Virus record (IMG/VR): IMGVR_UViG_3300023172_000196 | Coordinates: 1 to 23,574 of that record | Strand: one strand, 5' to 3' | Length of the DNA stretch: 23,574 nucleotides | Origin: a virus | In this document: one piece after another, positions 17,601 through 23,500 of the stretch | Numbering within the stretch: position 1 is the stretch's first letter | How the letters are laid out: the number at the start of each line of letters is the position of its first letter | Program-made: the position numbers and the translations under genes | The notes under the pieces: model-generated | What the model was told of the DNA's origin: nothing | The model's input: the letters and a program-made list of their open reading frames with translations, nothing else | Databases searched by the model: none

Positions 17601-20499
17601 ATTCGTTGATTATGATGGTGTCATCCAATGTTAATGCTTTGGTTACACTAACAAACCCATCAGAAAAAATATAGTCATGCCCATGTAATAATTGTTCCCC
17701 ATTCAGATATACATACACTGCTTGACTGCTCAGTGTTGTAAGATTGTGATTTTTAGATAGAGCAAAAAATGTATTGCCAACATCTAACACTTGATGTGTG
17801 GTGCTGATAAAAGCACCTATACCCAACATATCAGTTTTAAAGTATGGAAGACTGCTGTTGTTGTCTATGTTTAATTTTTGTAAAATTTTATCAACTATCT
17901 GTACTGGAGTTCCTTCAAAACCTAAATCATCCATAGCAGTCACAAATGAACGTTTAAATTTATAGTAATCATTTTGATTTTGAGAAATTGCTGTTATCAA
18001 ATTGACAGATTTATTATTCAATAAAAATGAAGATAACACCATAGGCCCACTGTGCTGTAAAAATTTTCTACCATATGCTGAAGCATTTGGAAAATCTCTT
18101 AAGTTGCTGATGCCTGGTGTCACACCTTGAATCTCTGTTAATTCATTGGTGATTGTTTTCACATGGTCAGTGACCTGCCCCACAGTGAATGTGCTTAATT
18201 TTTCATTAAGCGGATTTGCCTGCATATTTGTAGGAAATTCGTAGTGTCCATTTTGATTTTTATCTGTGGCACTTGTGGTTCTAATCAATAATACATCGTC
18301 TTTTTTGAGATCTTGATTAAATTTTACATAGGCAACTGAATTTAATCTCAAAATGTACCAATCTACATTTTCAATTTTTTTAATATTGTTTACAAATACA
18401 TTGGCTTTTAAGTCATTTAAATCACCGCTTTTGTCATAAACATCTATAGCAAAATCATTAGTTTGATCATCTGCCACATATAATCTATTAATTTTTTGGA
18501 AACTGTCTGTTGGTGCTTTGGTCCAACCGTTAATAACACTTGCCTGTCCTTGAGCATTGTATTTTTTTAAAAATGCTGATTCGGAATTAAGAGTTCCGCT
18601 AACTGCTTGTGATTGATACACATAAGATTGAGTTACTAGATCAAAATTAAAAACAATGTCACCGATGTTTTCAACATTTTGATACTGTAATGGAAATCCC
18701 AGTTCAGCATCATTTGTGCCTGAACCCACAGCGTAAGAAAAGATTTTGTTTCCTCTGAAAGAACTATTAGGATATAGTATGGTGTCATTGAAACTGTTGC
18801 CGTCGGCGTCAAACAGATCAAATAACGGAGTTTGATTTGTGTTGATTTTTTCCTGACCCACGTTCCAACTGGTATCATAATAATACAATTTGCCTTGATT
18901 TTTTACACCATTTGTAACCAACACAGTTTCGCCTGATACAGGATTGCTGTTTGCTGTTTCAACCAAACTGATCTGTCTTGTGGTAACACCGTTATCTTCA
19001 AAGTCAATAAATTTTACTTCAAAAATTTTATTTTTTACCAAAGGATCTTGGTCAGCAGTGAATAAAATCTTTACACCATTGGTTACTGCCACACCGTCCA
19101 CATAAAAACCTTGAGATCCTTCCACGTCACTCATTACATCTGTTGTAACTGTGTCAATAAAATCTACATTGCCTTTTGATGTTGTTCCAAAATTAAATAA
19201 TTTAATTCCTGGTTCAAACTCTATAATGGGTCTACGTGCTCTACTAGATTGATCTATGGATGGTACTTCACCATTTGCCTCGGCGCTGTTTTCTATAACA
19301 GAACGATGAACCCATCTGTTGTGTCTGCTCCATGGATTTCTATCAGCACTGGCTCTGTTGATCACAATGTAATCTTTATTGATAGCATATGAAGTTGCTG
19401 TTCCAAATCCCACTGTGTCAAAATTTTGAGAATCAAAAGGTATTGGCACATTGTTTGTAAATGAACTGACAACTTCTAATTCTTGAGCATTGATAAGTTG
19501 AATTGACTCTCCAACACCTTCCACATAGTATTCTCCTTCAGCATAAGACTCCGGAGTCACTGTGCCTTTAAAGTTCACTTTCATACCATTAGAAAGAGCA
19601 ACTCCGTCAGCAGTGGTGTAGTTTTTCTTGCCTGCCACTTCTTTCAATACATCAATAGCAGAATTTTCTTCTATATCGTTTATGAGTATTAATCCCCAAG
19701 CATTGATATCGTTAGATGAACCATAGTATAATTTTTCTGGAGCAGAATCTTTAACTATAAAAGTGATTACTCCGTTTTCAACACCTTGAACATCTATTCC
19801 ATCAGTAACATTGTAAGAATCATCTAGTATTCTTTGTGTTCTAATAACAAAAGGTAAGCCTTCAGCATTTATATCAAACTTGTATGTTTGACCTTTGTAT
19901 AAATTTAATGTAGGATTTGCTGTTACACCATCTGGGGTAAAAATGTAAGCATAGTTATCACCTTGATCAGATTTTGTTACTGTGTATGTGCTGACAACAT
20001 TTCTTTGTTGTCCTGTGATTGACACTGTGGATGCACCGTATGGCATCCAAAAATATTCTCTGTAATTAACAAACTTGTCCCAATCTATTCTAGGTGACCA
20101 TGCATAATATTCTTGAGCATTCATCACACTGTGATTGACCATCGAACTGTTGTAATTTTTAATTTGATTTACAAAGTCAATATAATCACTATAAAAATTT
20201 ACATTACCAAGATCATCTTTTTGTACCACACTGGGTTCGAATTTATAATTTTCTCTATCAGCACTTACTTCAGGCACATACAAATCGCTAGGATTATAAG
20301 CATCTGTGACTTTTCTTCCATAGTAAGCATTAAGTTTTTCAAGAGTACCTTGAGATATCAGTTGATCAAGAGTGCTGTGTAAAAACTTTTGATTTACTGG
20401 TGTACGAAAATATTTAGGTAAAAATTCTGACGATTCTCTTTTGCCATTGTCTTTGCCTGCTGGCAAATCAAAATCTTTTTGATTGTTGTCGAAAGCCAT
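5644..20499 (-). CDS. Giant modular virion structural protein (4,951 aa), probably baseplate/tail periphery
   Basis: One open frame of 14.86 kb from ATG (TAATG overlap with the wedge gene) to TAA at 5646-5644. No signal peptide, membrane segment, intein motif or enzyme motif is seen, and only about six cysteines. Layout by residue: 1-170, an N-terminal domain (FLPKYFRTPVNQKFLHSTLD; YYAWSPRIDWDKFVNYREYF); about 295-340 and 470-520, two copies of a DGVAxxNGxKxxF motif; about 1141-1172, WQTVYGPAPYTGDNLVLW; about 1793-1860, REKGTANSLNKLFDAL; 2088-3090, a split FG-GAP-type propeller; about 3140-3220, VGRLWW and SIDVHEW; about 3487-3543 and 3845-3915, Gly-rich GxGY repeats; about 3946-4080, YQPTAGMPGKELAQVIDG; about 4326-4535, tandem GDGSTT beta repeats; about 4775-4830, FIDGERIEYY and QLRRGTFGTG. 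Four aromatic modules near 1433, 1686, 2177 and 2803 resemble CBM5/12. The slot after a gp6-like gene is that of T4 gp7, but the length is nearly five times greater and gp7 homology is not shown. I class it as a giant structural protein of marine T4-like phages. Confidence 0.88.
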   Translation of the reverse strand: MAFDNNQKDFDLPAGKDNGKRESSEFLPKYFRTPVNQKFLHSTLDQLISQGTLEKLNAYYGRKVTDAYNPSDLYVPEVSADRENYKFEPSVVQKDDLGNVNFYSDYIDFVNQIKNYNSSMVNHSVMNAQEYYAWSPRIDWDKFVNYREYFWMPYGASTVSITGQQRNVVSTYTVTKSDQGDNYAYIFTPDGVTANPTLNLYKGQTYKFDINAEGLPFVIRTQRILDDSYNVTDGIDVQGVENGVITFIVKDSAPEKLYYGSSNDINAWGLILINDIEENSAIDVLKEVAGKKNYTTADGVALSNGMKVNFKGTVTPESYAEGEYYVEGVGESIQLINAQELEVVSSFTNNVPIPFDSQNFDTVGFGTATSYAINKDYIVINRASADRNPWSRHNRWVHRSVIENSAEANGEVPSIDQSSRARRPIIEFEPGIKLFNFGTTSKGNVDFIDTVTTDVMSDVEGSQGFYVDGVAVTNGVKILFTADQDPLVKNKIFEVKFIDFEDNGVTTRQISLVETANSNPVSGETVLVTNGVKNQGKLYYYDTSWNVGQEKINTNQTPLFDLFDADGNSFNDTILYPNSSFRGNKIFSYAVGSGTNDAELGFPLQYQNVENIGDIVFNFDLVTQSYVYQSQAVSGTLNSESAFLKKYNAQGQASVINGWTKAPTDSFQKINRLYVADDQTNDFAIDVYDKSGDLNDLKANVFVNNIKKIENVDWYILRLNSVAYVKFNQDLKKDDVLLIRTTSATDKNQNGHYEFPTNMQANPLNEKLSTFTVGQVTDHVKTITNELTEIQGVTPGISNLRDFPNASAYGRKFLQHSGPMVLSSFLLNNKSVNLITAISQNQNDYYKFKRSFVTAMDDLGFEGTPVQIVDKILQKLNIDNNSSLPYFKTDMLGIGAFISTTHQVLDVGNTFFALSKNHNLTTLSSQAVYVYLNGEQLLHGHDYIFSDGFVSVTKALTLDDTIIINEFETTNGCHIPATPTKLGLYPKYTPKKYLDTTAVEPLNVIQGHDGSVTVAFNDFRDDVILELEKRIYNNIKVEFDEDLFGIKTFLPRANTTNLFTFESINKTLLSDFNDWLTFIGNEDYTANSYQTDDNSLTWNYSNMVSPTGEKLLGFWRGIYKYAYDTDRPNIAPWEILGFTEEPSWWQTVYGPAPYTGDNLVLWQDLEKGIVREPNKKIIIKDKYKRPGLTNTIPVDGEGNIKSPFDSAYARGAVLQLTKQKYKFGDHAPIENAWRRSVHYPFALLKSYILHQPNKAIGIGLDVSRTKRNASGQIVYNSLTAIKPKDILFPNSINDKETQLTSGLINYIYEVVENSQTTNYDEYQSQFIGLETQIGFKVRGYSNKNNFKLLLDSKTPINSTTLFVPDENYELVYNVSTPIEILTYSGLIIEKLASGYSIKGYDKNDPYVRYHTVFEQNNDPVIRVGGVSASFVNWSENKRYDRGAYVKYANEFYAVNETHISDATFDSTKFVKLVELPTEGGATAVFRKKFITDSFVEVPYGTVYDSIQSIVDVILGYESYLKSKGFLFDQFDPQTLLVANWQLSAKEFLFWTTQNWNEGAVISLSPASKKLVVRTEYATTDNVVDNFYSHGVLKEDGNNLSKQNLRITRQSNLFELFTKNTINGIYFAKIPVVQKEHVCLIDNVTEFNDLIYDPASGYKQDRIKMLGYITEWDGSLNIPGFVFDEAKVTEWSPYTDYAMSDVVKHKEFYYTANSKLKGTQEFNDTDWRRLDGKPQSSLLSNFDYKTNQFADFYDLDTDNFDSQQQKLAQHLIGYQPREYLRNIINDDVSQYKFYQGFIREKGTANSLNKLFDALASADKESLNFYEEWAIRKGQYGAVDTFDEIEYRLDESKFRLNPQPIKLTDESSTNATDLVYRIQSGQTYLAPKNYQHTPFPVKYDRETYIKTAGPVNPIDISLTLSQYDDMLTDTKVENLNEGEYVWIGNYNKTWTVFKYIATQQTTTSIVKDSNIITVNTVNNAVMNPGEIFVVNVDGTDYVLKCTSVNGTEIVCEDKEGFVTVDPANGYIKRFITHRLASIDDINTVINDQGLQDNEKFWIDQSDDGKWKIVNNKFVFSTHNEVSSTSTSGDESFGTVIAANKQNSTLLVSQPTDGDGKIYVFIRGTESGLLRLSQVIEAPTSDPLFNLELFDSNSSFGQAVDISSDGNFVLIGAPTASNLQTEYKGIYNTTSNYNIGNIVQYKNQLWRATNQIEGAVANDLFSTVDASAFYKENIGFQTTNLLIGDSVFPNETTDHLLIRASADQYTATKIGDKLVLKYLDFSTEYPIDRNNYNKPVNQPFNGVGAPTIKNNVFSGAEISIQEKVDEILQIELTLTDPQIGNLVSTDTAEGTIVYLRKVAAKTILYLKNVSGIFSASGNLLLDTLPIGDYTRVNTEDYDYLGGWWKVGIGAGVSTNAGADISANVVVQDIKLLNEIRDTNRFSSSLEQSINPITPQSPLVKAQFGVGSHYQQYHINPANNSWEITGTNILSNKWFVRTSYDIAHDSGLNSSNSTNDMSVWFNNVDQNAFDFADLNIDSDDTNGVKEVVDVWEGYVDIDSQPDNNTNYYFPEAGVHRIYDTTTFVEADVTFVQFIGLEKIRVYFRNARNTVNPTGSKLFSLGSDAGASSTIQRLGGGVDRLLGSIEQSVQSGPTDGDILVFEHSSAITVSGDPAFYSVNDIEYWIWDEFENVQGIPQTANIPSSQNKDWIQTYNIPIGEGTASGFTNQGAFLVYKKDTSGQYAYNSAFTVPDTQSGLRLGSKIQLRDVDGTTVAFISAQGDGTTNLPGKIYFVKYNSTKNWWLGVDENYMGEFDDTADYLKDELVAFNNQIYKAKTNISANSWNSNLWDLQDTHADFLGYIPNDSGIELHGDSTLDQSRLIRFAQTFDVDTNGVNIVITNQYNNGTQDVTVYRLHGEHYTFKQTIIPPEDSAPTIDFGSDVSISGNGELIAVGSPLKDLSQVDMGVVYVYKKVNNDTGIYTLNQTLSSPDKEISEQFGNTLSFSGDVLAVTSLKGDQQVDDGSTVLDTRYDVGSVHLFEKFENTLLYAEKFSYDNSFDQFGTNLLVNNNHVYVGLPKLQLTDKQKGTVVDFRKAPNENNWNSIHESSEGIDQPDLSKIDGIFLYSKSQNKLLTRLDYVDPIFGKIPGPAEAELYYKTNYDPAVYNMDTAVGTIDKTNHWDKTQVGRLWWNISKAQYYYPYQSTIIFNNSYWNKLFVGASIDVHEWTESQYTPTQYNSISASAEGEALGITGTVDNPTDYVTRKVYDKVAGVLSNRYYFWVKGKTTTPEIESRSLSANAVAKLIENPRSQGYKYVTIFGKNKFAIVNCDQFIQDQDTIISFRLKSIETNNNVHKEYALLTEGSAESTLPKDIESVWFNSLIGYDEQFNPIPDPNLSEKLKYGTLQAPRQSWFANKQEALKQTVERINSVLINNLIVDEVNIDTLTQSDPAPSINTGLFDLIVDTEKDLDFVGVGSVKPASINITVENGKLINAVVTDPGKGYRTIPTYKIKTSTGEGGVIGLSIDSNGSISSARILSQGKNYSNTATVEIRKFSALVSSDSTVDGKWAIYSYSITEGWLKSKIQAYNVNLYWDYADWYAEGYNQFTAIDHVISQSYEINGISDSVGQIIKINNIGAGGWLLLKKIDSQPDVDYTVNYETIGRQNGTIQFSDKLYVYSGNVGFDSNSFDIQLYDRQPIQETRVILETVRDRIFVEELAVEYNKLYFAGIHYALSENKLNDFVFKTSFVKAQHNVGELTQKITFKNDNLSNYEDYVQEVKPYKSKIREYVSSYQKTEPTNSVITDFDYPPRYINGNIEPSKVTVFNDELLGADNINSYPDKNWKDNIGYKITAINVADPGTEYKNPPAVEITGGGGSGATARAYIKNGAVSRINVINSGSGYISSPTVTLSGSTTGVQAKASAVLGESLPRTSHIGIKFDRNTGTTLITNLQRTETFTGNNSQLKFKLKWPMDLRTNTIEILVDGTKQLKSTFTYGNDNDTTKSYARQTGYIQFVLPPANLSAISITYKINEDVLNTADRFDLYQPTAGMPGKELAQVIDGIDYGGVEVRSIGFEDTSGWGNEPYMQGDWDNYDESYEDEVFYLDGSTLTLDLSKTLEAGVEYHVYKNGIRKDPDTLPTIIGDGSTKTVDISALEPSEYIDATYNSVAWTTSGNGTGAVIDINKINATYSATFTNAGQNFASGDIITVLGKNVGGVTPFNNVTITIITVVGGAVDTYTVSGGDVIIVRKSTSDGSFLPDPSAVDTLVKGGDLAYSTAQGINAEDINIDGDGFVTEISAKGPEEFVPGQVLDTLDIQVYDRGANTGSKINSYNYVGDGSNTTFAFVDNPQSNTAIFLSVNNILKNNDTYTVDYQNKNIVFNQAPSSGDKINFITMGNNGESILDVDTFTGDGSTTEFVTRAKYTQGNVQTFVKVNGETQTYSVIETDSSYAVAERVAIRFNTAPAQSSVINIVVYASESQSFSEVTQNIYTGDGSTTQYQLNPTPFTQTPFTNNVIVKVNDNVLRSGFHKKHTVSALREYEFKNWQLLPGTINTTDVRAYLNNRELTAAEYTWNPGNSSVTLTGGIGVVGDILDVYIENGEYSVSDSGVLSLSVAPAQGNQITAYQFSKHDIQEIDRTQYDVIAKLTITVNTEDYYQYNQLTNGVVQLNRPAVDAHYVWVCVNGEWLAPSIDYTVSNDQMYLKINRTLSQNDEIDVIHFTAPSFIGKFAYRQFKDVMNRTHFKRIGNDRQYFLAQNLNWYDKEIVLTDATGITEPSVVSQLPGIIFIDGERIEYYQKDGNSLQQLRRGTFGTGIAEVHHVNTEVFDQSAFQNVPYQDQFISETYIGTDVVNNVLNIGFVPSNVNQFELFVGGKRLRKNAISVYDPTVGQDSPEADVTVPAEFSVDGTTARITFTETPAENAKIVLVRKQGRIWQSGSDPLSQTENDIARFIRQKEVAVPQ
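11957..12090 (-). other. CBM5/12-like aromatic module 4 (giant protein)
   Basis: Residues about 2803-2848. YMGEFDDTADYLKDELVAFN, then NQIYKAKTN and a closing NSNLWDLQD. It lies between propeller blades C and D. Confidence 0.5.
12345..13965 (-). other. About 540-residue insertion inside propeller blade B
   Basis: Residues about 2178-2718. It begins right after the EYKG of blade B with an aromatic CBM5/12-like module and ends just before GAFLVYKK, which reads as the missing second half of that blade. The rest is beta-rich sequence with GGWWKVGIGAG, WFVRTSYDIAHDSG and DIEYWIWDEFENV stretches that I cannot assign to a family. Confidence 0.5.
13840..13968 (-). other. CBM5/12-like aromatic module 3 (giant protein)
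   Basis: Residues about 2177-2220. YNTTSNYNIGNIVQYKNQLW followed by RATNQIEG. It lies at the exact start of the insertion in propeller blade B. Confidence 0.45.
15303..15441 (-). other. CBM5/12-like aromatic module 2 (giant protein)
   Basis: Residues about 1686-1732. EWSPYTDYAMSDVVKHKEFY then YTANSKLKG and a closing DTDWRRLDG. This is the most complete copy, including the final W. Confidence 0.5.
16090..16205 (-). other. CBM5/12-like aromatic module 1 (giant protein)
   Basis: Residues about 1432-1470. NWSENKRYDRGAYVKYANEF followed by YAVNETH has the W...xxYxxGxxVxYxxxxYxA spacing of chitin/cellulose-binding type 5/12 modules. Fold assignment is by pattern only. Confidence 0.45.
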
Positions 20500-20501
20500 T
20501 A
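20497..20501 (-). promoter_or_regulatory. TAATG stop-start overlap linking wedge and giant genes
   Basis: The TAA of the wedge gene (20501-20499) shares one A with the ATG of the giant gene (20499-20497). Upstream there is only a weak GGGGG at 20516-20512 and a GGA at 20507-20505, so translation of the giant protein probably depends on ribosomes finishing the wedge gene. Confidence 0.6.
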
Positions 20502-23500
20502 GTATCCACTACCCCCACTAGAGCCTCCAGTAGAACTTAATGTTCCGCTCAAAGTTGAAGTACTGGTTGAACTGGTTGTGATGTTACCGTCTGCTTTCAA
20601 CTTGGATGCTGTGATGGTATCTATTATTTCAACGTCTGAAACTTTAGCACCACTTATAAAAATTTCATCATTTTCTGATTTTACTTCAAATAAACTGCCA
20701 AAAGATTTAGAACCTTGTTTAGGCACAATTACAAAAGTGGTAATATCTGGAGACAGTTGGTTCATTACATATGTGCTCAATTCTGTGAAATAAAAAGTAT
20801 CGCCAAACTCCCAATTTTCCAAAGCAAAAAATTCATTTATTGCTGTGATCACTCTGCTTTTGATGTCACTATCATTTGTGACTTGATCTGTATTTTTTAC
20901 AATTTTAAATGTTGCTTGTACATCTGTGTCTGCTATAGAACCAAATAATATTTTGTATTTTACAGGATGATATATCACAGTGTCACTGATTGATTTAATT
21001 TTTGCTAAAGGTGTGTTAAAATTGTTGTACAATGAATCACTGCTTGGCAACAAAGGTTTATTTTCAATCACTCCTGCTAGCCATAATCTAAAATTGATGT
21101 CATATGTTCTAGTTAAAATGTACATATCAATAATATTTGAAGAACTAGGATCTAATCTTGTATTGCCATCCACAGTGTGTACATACTGAAACTTGATTCC
21201 ATCTCTACCCACGTGAGCCACATAATTTGTTACGTCAGAGGTTGTATTGGTTTCTGTATTAATCTGTTTGAAACTGTCACTGTCTATGATATAAACAATA
21301 GATCCGTTTGGATAATCTCCTATTGCTCCCACAGAAGTTTGTCTAATATAGATGTGTTCTTCAGCGGCATCCACATATTGATAACGCTGTGTTCCATCTG
21401 CATCGTTATACAATTTTTGGAAAATATATTTTGTGTTGCTGTTGTTGTTTGGATCCACCACTAGGTTAAAAGCATCTGGATCATCCACTATGCCATCTTG
21501 GTCTGAGTCAAACTGTGTCAATTCTAATTTGGCACTGTCTACGTAACCACTTACTGTTCTATATTCTGTTGAAACAGCAAAATTGATATCGTTTGTGAAT
21601 GCTGTGTTACTGTCAGGCTGAGTGTTTATACTCAACACTGTGATTTTATCTTGTAAAGTAACTCCTGTTTGAGCATTGAAATTTCTATCAGCACTGTCAT
21701 AAAAGAAACGCACTTCTTTTTTGCTTTCAAACACATATCTTAATCCTCTGTATGTAACAGTGTATGTGGAACCATCACTGATACATTTTATTAACCAACT
21801 GTTGTCTAACTGTTGATTGGAGGTGTCTCCAGTTTTACCTGTGCTGAATGTGCCATAAACACTTAAATTGTTTTCGTCAATGACTTGCCATTTACGTGTG
21901 GCAACGTCATATCTTATTCCAAAATTATTATAAGCAAAAGCCTGATCGATTATTACAGTTTTAACATCTTCATCAAATTGTTTAGCAAATTTAGGCAACA
22001 CCTGTGTGGCAATTGCTCCTGTTGGTACCACATCATTGAATTTGATAGCACCTTCTCCTGTGCTAGAATTAGCAACACCGTCATTCAACACACTAACCAC
22101 AGAAGTCCAAATATAATCTTTAGCACCTGGATGATCAGTATCTCCTGCCATTAAACTATTATCCTGCATGAAGTGTTGTCCTTCTGGCGCAACAAATTTT
22201 ATCATAGCACCTGGTTCAATATATTTCAATTGGCTGGCTGTAAATGTACCCACTTGATAATCCAACACGTTCACAGCATCAATGAATTTACCTGTTGATT
22301 CATTTGTTGATGAAGTAACTTGTTGCCAAACAGGATTTAAATCATTTAAAAATACTTTAGGAAATTTCTCAATGTAATAATTTCTTGTTTGGTTTTTAGA
22401 TAACAAAGGCTCTAATTGATTTATTATTACACCTTCTATGTCTGTTTGTGTGGAAAAACTAAAAGTGTCTAAATTTTCTGTTTCTTCTTTGTAAATGGAA
22501 CCATCTGCGCCAAAAATATTTGTGTTGCTGTATTTGCCAGTTGAGTCAATCAGATCATAATATCTAGAAATACCACTTGATGTTCTGTTGGTTGCTTTTA
22601 CTTTTATTATTTCTTGATTAGTACCTAAAGGAGCCACATTGTAATCTTCACCTGTGATCATTCTATTTTGTGTGTAGTAAGTTGCTGGCGCATTCAGTCT
22701 GATATTGTTGTTAGTTTCTGAAGTTGTAGCATTATCAACAGTGTATTGAAGTCCTAAAGTTAAAGTCAATATTTCTACTTGATTGTTTGAAGAAACATAC
22801 TGTACATCAATTTGAATATTCTGCATATCAGCAGGTGTTATTCTAATATTTTGATTTTTACTTCTTCTATAATAAACTTTAAAACTACCTTGCGGAAGAT
22901 TTCCAAACACACCATCTGCAAATTTTAAACTGATAGAATCATCTGTGTCACTCAATACTGAGTAAATGTTTCTAATGTCTTTGGCCGTAGAATTATAAAT
23001 CACATTGTTGCCAATCACTGAATCAACTTTAGTCCATAAGTCGCTCTCTAATCCTGTTTCAACATCTATTTGATATAACCATACATCTGTGTTGTTTATA
23101 TTGTTGGCATCAATTGCCACAGTTTGGTTATTTGATGGAACGTCTATGCCAAAGTTTCCTTGGTCTAAAACTCCCTGTCTAAAATGTGCAAAAAATCCTG
23201 TGTTGTTGGAAGCATTGCCTTTGCCATCATCTCTGTGTAACAAACTGAAACGTCTTCCTACCAAAGGTGCTTCTTCTGTGATCGAACCATTCTCAAATGA
23301 TGTCGACACAATTTCAAATGGTAAACTTTGTCCATTAACGGATTTTGTAAAAGAATACACAGGAACATCTGTGCTGTTGGCATTGATTCTGTATTGTGCT
23401 GTTGGAATAGCATCAATGTTTTCCGATTTGACAGGATTACCAAATTTTTCATTTTCTGATAAAGAAGCATTCATAACTTTGATGAACTGCTCGTACCAGT

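Noticed and set aside
18636-18878. Minus-strand 80-codon ORF in another frame within the giant gene
   Set aside because: Nested out of frame in a continuous coding frame with family resemblance; nothing suggests overlapping expression.
5644-20499. Intein, frameshift or fused separate genes within the giant ORF
   Set aside because: No intein splice motifs, slippery sites or internal start with a strong ribosome site were noticed, and motif blocks run in one frame from end to end.
20524-20528. GGAGG as the ribosome site of the giant gene
   Set aside because: It is 24 bases before the ATG, too far for normal initiation, and is explained as Gly/Ser codons of the wedge protein tail.
23258-23470. 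Minus-strand 70-codon ORF in another frame of the wedge gene
   Set aside because: Out-of-frame shadow; the main frame carries the protein motifs.
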